In this document: piece after piece, positions 11,870 to 22,878 of the stretch
How the letters are laid out: each line of letters begins with the position of its first letter
How positions within the stretch are numbered: position 1 is the first letter of the stretch
NCBI RefSeq assembly: GCF_000003605.2
Contig: NW_003158724.1
Location: 662,639-702,116 of the forward strand
DNA length: 39,478 nt
Source: Saccoglossus kowalevskii
Lineage: Eukaryota > Hemichordata > Enteropneusta > Harrimaniidae
Reading direction: 5' to 3'
Program-made: the position numbers and the translations under genes
Notes under the pieces: generated by a model
Told to the model about the DNA's origin: nothing
Databases searched by the model: none
What the model saw: the letters and a program-made list of their open reading frames with translations, nothing else

Positions 11870-12359
11870 ACTGAGTATGGCGTGGTAGATGAGAGGAAAG
11901 TACAGACAACCCTGAATATGCGACAAATTGAATACAAATCAAAGTACGCGTATCCACATTAAGTTGATTGGCAGAAACTCCCAATTCGTGACAGCCTTAG
12001 CACAACTTTTGTTCATCGAAAAAGCTGTTACAGAAGCACACTTTACAAAAAAAATGTGCGAAGAAACGAGACCTCTCAAAACTTGTGGGGAGTCGGCAAA
12101 CAAAAAACAGGCAAATAAATCTGGAGACGACATGAGAAATTCCCCAGCCAATGGGTAGATTTATGAACAACTTTCATTTATTCTTCTTAAATAAGGCAAT
12201 TGTAGACCTGTATAATGTATTTCGGCATGAAAAGAACATTTTGAAGGTACATCGGTACTCGGTGGCTGCACTCGTTAAATCATCGTTACGGCATATAAAG
12301 CATTCTCGCTTTGCTTTGTGACCATAATTTAACTAGTTACTAGTACGCAAATTATATGT

Positions 12360-12503
12360 TGTAACCATACGTCTACAATGCGTAACCATATGTCTTTAAT
12401 ACTTTATCATACGTTTGTGCCACGTAATTATACGTTTGTGTACGTAACCATACGCATGTATACGTGACTTTGCGTCTGTATTCCGCTACCGTATGTTTGT
12501 AAC
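12360..12503 (+). repeat. Degenerate ~20-bp minisatellite
   Basis: About seven imperfect units resembling ACGTAACCATACGTTTGTGT in head-to-tail order, 18 to 23 bases each. A related fragment (CATACGTTTATAAT with nearby TACGTAACC) occurs near 11758-11800. Confidence 0.7.
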
Positions 12504-13044
12504 ATAGCATATTTGGTGACATAGCATCCTCGAAACAAATACCGACAGTTTTCAGTACTTTCATCAACATGTCAATAAAGTGGAACAGAGGTAGCGATAT
12601 GATAGTCATATATACGAGTAGATATATAAGCGCGATATATGCCTGACATGAGCGACACGTCCACAAACCAAACACCAGTCGATCACAGTATTTGGGTCAG
12701 TGAAACCCAAATGACCTATGTGTTGCTATGTGGTAATAAGACGAAACCAATTGTTCTGCTATGCGAAACATGACCCACTTCCATGTAATTATATGCGAGT
12801 AAACCGGTTACCGTGACACGTTCAACTGGAAGACTGAATTGAAAGTTGGATAAGAAGTTGTTTAGTCAGTGGAGGTAAATTTCATGCTAATGCGGGTTAT
12901 ATAGGAATTGAATTCACTGGTGTCAATTATTGGGTGTGGATGTGGTTGTGAGCGTGTTAGTTATCGATAGGTAAATGCGACTTAATTCAAATACATATTA
13001 ATGATATTTTCCTATCTAGTGGTGATCTGGAGACAGTTATTATA

Positions 13045-13242
13045 ATGGAGGACAAAGCATTTCAAATTGACATGGATATTACAGAGGACAATTACGCCGA
13101 TATCCCGATAATCACGCCAAGACGTAGCCGCTCAAACACAGACGAAGACTATGGCTCTATTCATCGTAACCATGAATCGAGCTTGAAGTACGCAGTAGAT
13201 GATATTCCCCCTTGGTATGAATGCATAGTTTTGGCATTGCAG
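13045..13242 (+). CDS. SLC23 locus, alternative first exon 1a
   Basis: Encodes 66 residues: an acidic cytoplasmic N-terminus (MEDKAFQIDMDITEDN…) then LKYAVDDIPPWYECIVLALQ, the conserved block that opens the first membrane helix in SLC23. The donor CAG|GTACGA is in phase 0, matching the acceptor at 18826. An acceptor-like site (ttttcctatctag, ending 13019) lies just upstream of the ATG, so a non-coding exon may precede it. Confidence 0.8.
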
Positions 13243-15183
13243 GTACGAAATCATTCATTTTTATTGTAATTCAAACACATACACATGTTTATAGCCATGC
13301 ATGTAGACAGTATAAGTTGTACACAATAAAACGTTTGCACGCATCATAAAACATGAGTGTATGCGTTTGGCTTTTACAACGCTGGTCACGTAATAGTTTG
13401 AATACCTGGTTAGCCAGTAACCCACTTCAAATTACCCGTTGCAAAACGTTCCTTTTAAGCAGCGCCAGATGACCGTCGTTGAGTGAGAAAACTGAACGCC
13501 ACGTACCATACCTAATGAAGGTGGACATATTACACAAAAGTATACATAGAGTAAATGGGAAAAGCTTCACAGAAAAACACGTATCTATAATATCTCTATG
13601 AAATTACAAAGACCTGATTTCTTCAAAATAGATGGAGATATGTTCATCCTCACTGCATACAGTCCATATATACACTTCAATTATAATAATGATAATGACA
13701 ATGATCTATAAGAAGAACTACAAAAAAGTAACATTACCTAATGTAACATTACCTCTTTGATCAAGTGAACAACGAGAGAAAAAATAGTAATACATGAGGA
13801 GAATGAATTTAGAGACAAACATTCATTATGTGGTGAGTGATCTACGTCCAGCAAACACTACAATAAAGATTCGACATTGTGATTTGTTTTTATGCAGAAA
13901 AAATCACAATGAGTAAATGATATATTTATTAGCTATTGTTTATATGTGAGCTGTTGAACACATTACTTAGTTTTTAATTCTATTCAGATTCAGTCATAAT
14001 TCAATTCAATAAAATACAAAAATAGGAATAACCGGTCCTTATTTATACACATTACTTTTTAGCAACTAAGTGGTCAAGTCGCTATTGATATTTCATTTTT
14101 TTTTTTGAGGGCTTTATAGTTTTCTAGTTTAGTTGTGCTGCCGTCTTTGTTTTACCACGGTGTTTTGGATTGGTTCCGGACACGAGATAAATTAGTTGGC
14201 AGCGTGATCAAATATTTCACCCAGTACATGTATGGCTTGGTCGTGATTGTTCTGTGCGATAAATTCAGAGACTTGTTGAACCTTTCGAACTCGTCATCCA
14301 TGCAACTAATGAATAATTCGTCTACAGTTTTTCCGATTGAAACGGAAAGTGTTGTTTTCATTTCATTCAGATTTATTTTGGGGTAGGTTAGAATAAATGA
14401 TTTAATTTTAAGACAAATTGGAAGATGATCAGACGCATCTCAATTAATAATGAATAAGTCATCAACAATATAAAACTCTGAAGATAAAAGTAAAAAAAAC
14501 CATCGCCGAAACTCGTGAAATCACCGCTTTTATCACCAGGGAAATGCCCATTCGCTGTAAGTGAATCTAATTAACCTACATAGTTCCAACAGTTATTTTC
14601 CGTAATGATTGACATATTGGATTTGGGGATAGCCTTTTCGAACTCATTTTCCGATTTTTGCCCACATTTCGTTGAAGCACACAATCGGATAAGTGTAGAT
14701 TAACGACATGATGTCCGTTGTTTCGCTAATCTCTGACAAATCCATGATAGTACGGACAGTGGCTTGTCATTGGTCGATGCTCTAGCTTTGTGGTTGGTTA
14801 ACATTTATTTTTATACTTAAAAGTATTTGCCCCGTAGTTGAAGGCTATAATTTACTGTTGCAGACTAGTAACTAATTCACGCCTCAGGTCAAAATTTAAG
14901 TTAATGTATTGCCCAACAGGATTCTTTCTCATTATGTATTATGGAAAAAGCACACAATTAAAAATACTAGTAAAAAACACACATTTACAGTAACCCATTA
15001 TGTGATGTTCGGCTGACATATGCCTGTGTATTATTGAAATCATGTTGTACAACTACTAAATCCACCTACACATGAACACACGGATGCCGCTCATTCCACT
15101 ATCCCGACGGGACACACCCAGTTAGTTCGATCACCATATGTGGGTATTTATCTTTATGAATATATAACTGGACTTATTTGGAC
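13243..15183. other. Intron / alternative promoter interval
   Basis: Non-coding between the two alternative first exons. It contains a minus-strand LINE relic (14096-14565). If exon 1b has its own promoter, it should lie at the right-hand end, but I see no convincing core element at the right distance. Confidence 0.6.
14096..14565 (-). mobile_element. LINE (non-LTR retrotransposon) relic: endonuclease C-terminus and linker
   Basis: Read on the minus strand with frame changes, the order is NGHFPGDKSGDFTSFG, then DDLFIIN…ASDHLPICLKI, then a diverged stretch and KTPW*NKDG…KLENYKAL. SDHLPI (14425-14433 for SDH) is the C-terminal catalytic motif of the apurinic-type endonuclease of LINEs. The PW(W)NKD block matches the linker before the reverse transcriptase. 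A TAA at 14154-14152 interrupts it and the frame shifts several times, so it is dead. The clade is not resolved. Confidence 0.7.
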
Positions 15184-15345
15184 ATGGACGGAATAGAGAT
15201 AGAACCATCGCCAGTACTGTCATCCTCGGGCGAGGATGAACGGGGGTATGGAGATAATACTGAAGCTGTAGTTTATGAAAGCGAGTTAAAATATGCAGTT
15301 GATGATATTCCGCCATGGTACGAATGTATATTGTATGGATTGCAG
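15184..15345 (+). CDS. SLC23 locus, alternative first exon 1b
   Basis: Encodes 54 residues starting MDGIEIEPSPVLSSSGEDE and ending LKYAVDDIPPWYECILYGLQ. The last 15 or so residues are nearly identical to exon 1a, and the donor (CAG|GTAGAT) is in the same phase 0. The preceding N-terminal part is unrelated except that it is acidic and Ser-rich. The ATG at 15184 is the first in frame. The two exons differ at many synonymous sites, so the duplication is old. They look like mutually exclusive first exons, or the remnant first exon of a tandem gene copy. Confidence 0.8.
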
Positions 15346-15687
15346 GTAGATCAGTATATGCTTACTCAATGATTAGTTGTGAACAATATCTTCGCTCTGA
15401 TGTATAACCTGTTTCAATAAATCGTCACATGGCGTCTCTTTCATTAGAAAGAAAAGCCAATTTCTTCAATAATGATAATAAAATATGTTAGTGTTTCATA
15501 ATCCATATGAATGATACATATATAGTTAATATTAAAACTGTGTGGGTTGTTTATAACATGCAATAACAAACCAGTATATATGTTGTATGTTATAAACTTA
15601 GATTCATATATTGCGAATCTCCATCTTTTAGAACACAACTGGCATCACTTCATGGATGTATATCGTTGTGTGTGTACAAGTAAGAGG

Positions 15688-15729
15688 GTTAAACGTTAAT
15701 CATTCGGTGTTAAACGTTAAGCATTCGGT
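15688..15729 (+). repeat. 21-bp direct tandem duplication
   Basis: GTTAAACGTTAATCATTCGGT is followed immediately by GTTAAACGTTAAGCATTCGGT, with one mismatch. Confidence 0.9.
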
Positions 15730-16173
15730 GTTGAAAAAATAAAGTGACCTGTGTGTACGAAATGATAAGTTCGGTTGAGTACAGTCATACATTTATTCTA
15801 TATGTTAATAGCTCACTTTGGCTATACACGAATCAAAACAACAACAATGTCAGATCGATGTAACTGCTATTTGCTAATTCACTAATGTATAGTACAGATC
15901 GCAACATATAAAACACATAAATAATAACAGCAAAGTGGAAATAACATACCAAAACATAGATTAGTGAACACAAGTTGTATACGGAAATTTACTTATCCAG
16001 GAAAGTCTATACTATAAGTTATTAACAAAACATGGACAAGTATTTAGAAACATACTTAAACACTAAAGCTAATAAATAATTACATAACTAAACCAACTAA
16101 TTTAATAACAGAACAGAAGTAAAACAGGAATGTGCCATAAGTATTACTTTTTTTTTATTAATGATTAAAAGAC

Positions 16174-16226
16174 AATTTGGAAAATGTGATTCCCCTTTGG
16201 AATTTGGAAAACAGATTCCCCTTGCT
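16174..16226 (+). repeat. 27-bp imperfect tandem duplication
   Basis: AATTTGGAAAATGTGATTCC… is followed by AATTTGGAAAACAGATTCC…, two adjacent diverged copies. Confidence 0.75.
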
Positions 16227-16559
16227 AAATAATACAATAATTAAGTCATTGCTGCATGCTCCAGCTCTTGTGTCCACCTCTCAGAATGGTCTGTAAAATA
16301 CACTGAATAAATCCTGTTCAAAGTGGAAACTAAATTTGAATCTATCATAAACTCAGTTTGTCATTTTTAGTTTTTCGAAATATTTTATGTTTCCCCATTG
16401 CAGCGCGTGTTCGAATTTCGACATTGTATTTTACACGCGTTGTATACGTCGCTATGATTCCCATATCGAACAGGGCGCAGCACGACGACCACCGCCCTTT
16501 AAAGTGCTTCCACAAGGCTTGACAACTTACTTTTCCTCCAAAATTAAATATCACATCCT

Positions 16560-16830
16560 TTACATGTTAAAGTTTTCGGAAGAGATATTTGTCCAAAATT
16601 GCCAATCCAGAACTCCTAGTTGTCTTCACATTCCCACAACGTGTGTTCTAAATCTACTTTTTGGTCGATTTTTTGTCAAGATCAATTTGCTTGTTTCTGT
16701 GTAGAAAAGTATTTTATATTGGAACACCCACATTTTTTTTTGTTATCGGCCAAATTTCTTGCCATGCCCCCCTGTCAACATTATCTGCGTAACCCTTCTT
16801 GGTAAACATGCTCACAGAAGCGGCTCTCTC
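16560..16830 (-). mobile_element. LINE relic: C-terminal domain after reverse transcriptase
   Basis: On the minus strand the frames give TKKGYADNVDRGAWQEIWP and then EHTLWECEDN*EFWIGNFGQIS. The H…WEC…FW pattern is the cysteine/histidine region after the reverse transcriptase in LINE ORF2 proteins. Stops and frame changes show it is decayed. It is not collinear with the endonuclease relic at 14096-14565: on the minus strand the C-terminal piece lies upstream. The two therefore represent separate insertions or a rearrangement. Confidence 0.55.
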
Positions 16831-17456
16831 AAATTTAGAATGTTTTAATACAGTATAATAGTCGCGAAATTTGAAATGTGCACATTGCTTGTAATTGTCA
16901 CAACTAAGTCTGTATGCATCGGTGAATTTATTTGGTTTAGTTTATCCATTATCTAAGGATGGCAGTTATTAAACCGCAATATGTAATAAAATCTACCTTG
17001 ACATCAAATTTATTTTACAACTGAAATATGTGACAAAATATCACCAATTATTATTGGTTAGATCACATATGTACTTCATCCCGTGGTTTAAATAAGCACA
17101 TCTTGTTCCATGTAATGTGCGTATCTGAATAAGGGTTTGTGTGCATTTGAGATTTTCGAAAATCAATCCAGAAAAAATATCTTTATAAACAGTAAGCAAT
17201 CTAATAATTAAAGTCGATGATCAACACCAGCCCTTCTAATTTATTGAATTAGTAGCGAAAGATTGCTGGAAAATGAGACCATGGTGCTTGCGATTTTATT
17301 ATCCATGATAATTTTAAGGCTTTATTCATCAGTTCTAGATCAATGGTGTTATTTTTAATGTGATGTCCATCACTAGTCCATCTCCACAAGAAATTGACTA
17401 ATATCATCGACTGAAAAGTTATTGTTATTAATTATTATAATTATTATGGTTGTTAT

Positions 17457-17672
17457 GTTTTTTACCGCGTTTTATTTGAATCGCGATGTGTGAGGGCGTA
17501 CTTCAATGCTGGCGAACATGTGTTTTTTCTGGCCAGAATTTATATGTGTGGTTTGAACAAATTAAAACAATATTTTGATCTTTGTAACCTGTTTTATTTG
17601 AGAAGTTTGCCCAAATGCTAACAATTGTCGCCTATGGAAATGTAATTAGTGAGCCCTAAATTGGTATCTTGC
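17457..17672 (+). repeat. Dispersed repeat family, copy B
   Basis: Matches copy A (10108-10465) in order: TTACCG, TCGCGATGTGTGAGGGC, CAAATTAAAACAATATTTTG, ATCTTTGTAACCTGTTTTATT, AACAATTGTCGCC and ATTAGTG. It is shorter than copy A in the middle. Confidence 0.6.
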
Positions 17673-18825
17673 CATAAGTATATTTATATTTGTTAATATT
17701 TTTATGTTTATGTCTTTGAAGGCATAGAATGCTAATTGCTTTATGTTTGACTATTCTCTGGAGGTATAAATAGTAGTTTATTGTCGAGCAGTATATGTTC
17801 CCTACATTCAAAATTGTCAGTCTCTATATTGTACCAAGTTATTGGACAGTTTTTTCCTTTGATCTTTTATTGTATCATTGGTACTTTGTGAGTTTTATTG
17901 GCTGATCTATCTGACGTTTTGATGGTAAAGTTTATATTTTTTATACATATTCTTTATTATAGCTTAATGTTATTATTCATTAGTTTTTAATGTAATGCGG
18001 GTTTCCATACTGAATCGAAACATTTTTAATATCTACAAAGCAACAGTAAATTTTCTCTTTCCCAGTTTGATATTCCTCATAATAATTGTATGAGGAGTTA
18101 GAATATAATTCAGCCTGATTTGAAAGTATTATAGAATTACTGTCTAGGTATTTCAATATTCTGTTATTTTAAACATTTTAAACATTTTTTTTTCATTTAT
18201 CTAGCTTTTTTTCATGGACAGGTGTGTTAATGCTTGTAGTCCATATTTACGGATACATTTCCGTGCCTAAGACATGATTGTATAATTTCTACAATGATTT
18301 TTTTTCACTAAATTGTAGTAGCTGTTGTTTTAAGTTGTTTCAATATTTGTACGATTTATGTCAGTTTTAATAGTTAATATATTTCAAGGTAGTAATTTAT
18401 TTCATTTTTTAAATAGATGTATTTAATTTATTTCTTTTTGAATTCAATATAGTCTGAGGCGGCGTAGAATCCACTAAAGAGTATGGAGTGTAAGTAATTA
18501 TTTGTTCAGATTTATACACCAAAGCTATTTGTTGCATTATTTACATTACATTATAAATATAACTCGTTTTGCGTGCTCCTTTCCTCATCTTGTACACCTG
18601 CATTGAGTAATTTTCATTTCATGTTTTCATTATTGTGCGTTTCAGATCACATCGAGAAATGGCATAATTTCAATTGCATTGTTATAACGTTTTGTTTTCT
18701 ACCATCATCATATTGTTTGAAACTTTCATATATGTTAATTTATTCATTTGATTTTTGATATATCCATTCATGCGCTTTCAATTACGTCAATTCTGAATAT
18801 TATTAACTAATGTTTTTTTTCCCAG

Positions 18826-18989
18826 CAAATTCTTACCGTGTTCAGTTCTTCAGTGGTATACAGTGGTGTATTAGTTGATCTCATATGTGTAGAAGACGCT
18901 GCAAGAAATGACGTATTTGGAATGATTTTTAGTGCATTTCTGTTTACGCAAGCAGTTGCAACTTTCTTGCAAGTTACCTTTGGAACTAG
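18826..18989 (+). CDS. SLC23 locus exon 2
   Basis: The acceptor tttttttcccag precedes CAA ATT CTT ACC, and the donor ACTAG|GTAAGT is near-consensus. Encodes QILTVFSSSVVYSGVLVDLICVE…VTFGT(R), the first membrane helices. The usual QHYLT at the start is QILTV here, so the conserved His is absent. Ends in phase 2. Confidence 0.85.
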
Positions 18990-19527
18990 GTAAGTACCGG
19001 GGATGAGGATACAACATATTTGGAGACAGAGACGCATATATCTTATGTAATGTCAAGGGTTAAACTACCTATTTACGAACATACAGGAAACTAGTCGATA
19101 TCTAATCGACACAAGATAGCTCTTCACAGTTGAGTCTGAGCGTACCCAGGGATATATAGTTCTATGGAATTACATAGCATGTATTGTCATGAATTTGTTT
19201 TTGCGTATCTGTTGATCGACTCAATTAGCTTATTATTAGCGAATGGCTGTGTTATGTTTGTCACCGTTTAGGCCATGTGAAGTTTTGGACGGAACTTGGC
19301 TCAGTGATTTGGAACTAATTACGAGTTAACTGACAGTTGGTATCCGTAGTTATTAATGTAGTGAACGATTAATCAAAAGATATGACGTATTCAGTACTTG
19401 TGATTGGTTTTATGATTGAAGGTTACGCCCTAGAGTCTTTTTTCTGCTTTGTAATTGGTTATAGTTTTGAAAATGAATAAAGTTGTTTTAGTTGGTCTTG
19501 GCGAGGACAGCAAGACAGACGTAGTCC

Positions 19528-19604
19528 AGTCCTGGAAAGTCTTGGGACGAGTCTTGACGCAGTCTTGAGCGAGTCTTGGGTCAGCCTTGCGATAGTCTTG
19601 GGGA
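19528..19604 (+). repeat. 11-bp minisatellite (AGTCTTG core)
   Basis: Seven successive units share AGTCTTG (one AGTCCTG, one AGCCTTG) followed by four variable bases, with a period of mostly 11. Located in intron 2 of the SLC23 locus. Confidence 0.85.
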
Positions 19605-20170
19605 TTTTTCCCAAGGGCGCTGTGTCTTATAGAGTGCTCGAAAGACCGACTAAGACGAGAGTTGAAACGTATTTTGTTGTGTGCGTCTTATTTGACTGTA
19701 AAGCTTAAGTGACTTTCCTGATCCCGTACCTCGAGGAGACGCGATATAGAGACGAGACGAGATTCCCCCCTGACACGTGTGGAGAACCCAGAGAGAAAAG
19801 AATTTCCCCCTGATAGTATAATGAATCATACACGAGTTAATAAAGTGTCTTTATTCTGAAAACAGATCATCATCGTCAGTTATGTGTATAAACAGGATAA
19901 CATAAATAGACGTACAGATTAACAGTCGTGAAAACTACAGATATGCTAATTAATTATGGTACCAGCCATTTTAGTTGATATAAGTTTAGACCACAAACAA
20001 AAGTTTTAAAATTAAATTTAACACTCGTGTGGGGGAGGCAGCTAACACAAGACTCTGTACTGGGTGGATTCAATTAGTGAATTCTGTGGGAGCATACACT
20101 ATTACAATTGTATATTATGCGATTTAACTCATTGCACGACAGCGTAATGCTCGCTTGTTTATTTTTTCAG

Positions 20171-20265
20171 ACTTTCCATTTTTCAAGGGCCCTCATCTTC
20201 TTATGTATATCCATTAATAGTGATAATGAATTTACCTGAATGGCGATGCCCTGAAGGTGTGTCAG
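20171..20265 (+). CDS. SLC23 locus exon 3
   Basis: The acceptor attttttcag completes the Arg codon split from exon 2. Encodes (R)LSIFQGPSSSYVYPLIVIMNLPEW then RCPEGVS, matching the family's re-entrant/TM3 block and the WxCP motif. The donor TCAG|GTATGTG is in phase 1. Confidence 0.88.
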
Positions 20266-21027
20266 GTATGTGAATGCTAAACTATAATGCTGTATAATTA
20301 AGTTGCTAGATTGGTGCTTTGGTGTTTACCCTGTAAAGGTTCTAGAGTGTGAGTGTATTATTCCAGGACGATTCTGCCATGGAATATCACTAAAAAATAT
20401 ATGCAGACAGTTGAAGTCACTGTTGGTTTTTAATAAAATGCAATATTCCTACTTTAATGTTTTGACAATCATAATTAAACAACAAAGTACGCTTGAACAC
20501 AATTACGAAGAATGTCACGAATATCACGATCAACAGCTGTGTTGCATGAACGAATGGATTTATGTTTGACTTCGTACTTTCACTTTTGTGTTGAGGTAGT
20601 AAACATGTAACATAGATTATTTTTATAAAACATTATTGACGCTTTATATTGTTACTGTGCATGCCCGTAATTTATTTTGTGTGCAATACTTTAATTATCT
20701 CAAAACAAATTGGCAAGTGATCTGAGCGACTTGTTTGTCAATAGATGCGTATTACAGTACATTATATATTATAGATGTAAAATATACACTATCAAATTAT
20801 TTAAATAAGCTGAGGTCACGACTCGCTGTTAAACTCGCGATCACTACAATTGCCGCCTAATAAGTATCTTTGGCAGGTGAAATTGAAAACTGATTACAAA
20901 AATAAACATTTCGAACGAATAGTCTTAAATTACCGTGATTATGTTTTTGATATTAGACGATATCAGGGAATACAACCCGATTCCAATTCAATTTAAACAC
21001 AAAATAATAAATATAATGTTATTATAG

Positions 21028-21098
21028 AAAGTCCCAATAACAATTCATCAATCACATCTAATGTAACTGTAGTGACCTGGCAAGACAGGATGCGTGAG
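21028..21098 (+). CDS. SLC23 locus exon 4
   Basis: The acceptor ttattatag completes a Glu codon with the G from exon 3. Encodes ESPNNNSSITSNVTVVTWQ then DRMRE, an extracellular loop with NNSS and NVT glycosylation sequons. The donor GAG|GTAGGA is in phase 0. Confidence 0.82.
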
Positions 21099-21226
21099 GT
21101 AGGACTTTTAATTCTTCATTAAATTGAAGGCATGTTTCGTACCATAAACATCATCATTTTCTTACATTCAATTACAATGTATTTGAACGGTAAGAACGCA
21201 TTGTAGGATCACTTTTTTAATTTCAG

Positions 21227-21343
21227 ATTCAAGGTGGTATATTAATAGCAGGAGTTTTCCAAACAATATTTGGCTTATGTTATAGGAGGACTGTTACCAA
21301 TTACATCAGACCTGATTAGCTTACAATGGGGAGTTGCCTTTAT
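21227..21343 (+). pseudogene. SLC23 locus exon 5, deleted and frame-shifted
   Basis: The acceptor tttttaatttcag starts IQGGILIAGVFQTIFGLCY and continues to NYIRPD, then TAG at 21317. The second half is family-like only in another frame (LQWGVAFM), which leads correctly into exon 6. About 20 residues expected between the NYIGP-type and HWG-type motifs are missing. A single deletion of about 62 bases would explain both the loss and the frame change. Donor TTTAT|GTGAGT. Confidence 0.75.
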
Positions 21344-21863
21344 GTGAGTATTATACCCACATATACATGCATAATAACCGAAATATATTTACTTCAATAC
21401 ACATCGTAAGCGTAGTTTAGAGTCAATGTCATATTAGGGTACTTGTAATCAAGTTCGTTCAAGGTTCAACCACAGTATATTTACAATGCATGTAAGAATA
21501 ATCACATACAAAACGAAAAGTATTCATTTTATTTTGTTTTTTCATGTAACTGAATCACAATACTACTGGTGCAAACTTAACTGGTGGATGGTGCTGACAA
21601 ATAAGCATAATGACTTAAAATTGCGTTTATATAGTAATGTCATGCTTTGATAGCAGCACGTTATTTAGTTTTCTCAATACGATCAACCAAACTGTAATGT
21701 CTCAAAAATAAATACATTAAAATAGGGATAACATGGTAAATACGTCATTTTCATCAAATACTATCCACATAATATTCAGTATTCGTTAGTGTATTGTATA
21801 CTGTATTTTAAAGACTTAGTTTTTATTGAAGGGTTTACTATTATTATGCATTAATGTTTTCAG

Positions 21864-21984
21864 GACGATGAGTCTTGTTTTAATATTCTCACAATACTTA
21901 AGTAAAGTTAAAGTCCCATAATTAACATGGAGTAAACATAAAGGATGCCATATTGGACGTGGACAATTCTTTGTGCGTTTTTCG
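21864..21984 (+). pseudogene. SLC23 locus exon 6, with in-frame TAA
   Basis: The acceptor atgttttcag gives (M)TMSLVLIFSQYLSKVKVP then TAA at 21919-21921. The same frame continues as WSKHKGCHIGRGQFFVRFS, matching the family on both sides of the stop. Donor TTTTTCG|GTAAGA, phase 0. The stop lies inside conserved sequence, so it is a nonsense change, not a misplaced boundary. Confidence 0.8.
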
Positions 21985-22113
21985 GTAAGACATCATTGGT
22001 TATATCTGTCTGGTTTATGACTAAAAAAAAGACATATCATATCAAATTACGGACCTAAATAGTGCCATTATGTTTATGGTTTATGGTGTTATGACAATAA
22101 TTGAAATATGTAA

Positions 22114-22273
22114 ATGGCTGAATGGATAATTTGTTTGAGTTGGTGGGTTTGCTACATCTTAACTATCACCGATGTTCTTACTGATGATCCGAGTAACCCT
22201 GGTTATCAAGCAAGAACTGATAGAAATATTGAAGTACTTCATACATCACCATGGCTTAGATTTCCATTACCGT
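22114..22273 (+). pseudogene. SLC23 locus exon 7, no acceptor found
   Basis: Encodes WIICLSWWVCYILTITDV, then LTDDPSNPGYQARTD and LHTSPWLRFPLP, a strong match to the conserved helix and loop. The donor CCGT|GTAAGTA is good. No AG in usable phase precedes the homologous start (the left edge at 22114 is approximate), so the acceptor has probably been lost. Confidence 0.78.
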
Positions 22274-22878
22274 GTAAGTATTATAATTTGTCACGTGGTC
22301 ACTAATTTCAAATTACACAATTCTTGTAACACATGAATAATGTTGACTTATGGTGACCAGTACAGTTCTCTATATTTAGAAACAGAAATGTACACCGGTC
22401 AATCTTACGACACCACACATGAATTGTTAACCATATGTTATTAGGTATGGTTTGGTACGGTTCTCGTTTCTGGTAGTATCGCTCGCACTTCGCTGGTCAA
22501 ATGGCTTTCGCATTCACCCCTCGTTTACGCAATTTATATTTATTTTTCAAGAATTTGTCATCGGAATCGCAACAGACTAAGAGCAAGGATAGATCTGATA
22601 CATACACATCGATTTATTCAAAATCGCTGCCCTTTCAGACTTTATGTGCTTATTGTTCCAAGATATCGTACTTTAATAATTAAAAGTAAGAAGGCGCAGC
22701 ATAAAATCCTATATTTGCCACATTTGATGGTGTTTTAGTTAAGAATACATGTTTTGAGCACATTAGATGGGCATGCGGTTGTATACATAATAAAGGTGAA
22801 TAAATGACAATAACCATTCCCCCAGGAATCTAGAAGTTGAATCTCATAGCATGTCATTATCTAATTGTTCTATCTCAG

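Larger units (their letters stand above)
15346..18825. other. Long first intron of SLC23 locus
   Basis: No SLC23 exon is visible here. It contains a 21-bp duplication (15688-15729), a 27-bp duplication (16174-16226), a minus-strand LINE relic (16560-16830) and copy B of a dispersed repeat (17457-17672). The remainder is AT-rich with no further recognisable structure. Confidence 0.6.

Noticed and set aside
11928-12158. Lys-rich 76-codon open frame after the promoter-like cluster
   Set aside because: It begins with TTG, lacks an early ATG and has no recognisable homology; the opposite strand is equally open.
15161-15167. TATATAA upstream of alternative exon 1b
   Set aside because: It is only about 20 bases before the ATG, so a start site set by it would fall at or after the ATG.
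19430-19870. Possible solo LTR: GC-richer segment ending near AATAAAGTGTCTTTATTCTG
   Set aside because: No TG…CA ends, target duplication or second copy could be seen, so it is not claimed.
22441-22495. Short similarity to 29217-29250 around a GGYAGTATCGCYCGC core
   Set aside because: Only about 30 bases match, which is too little to define an element.
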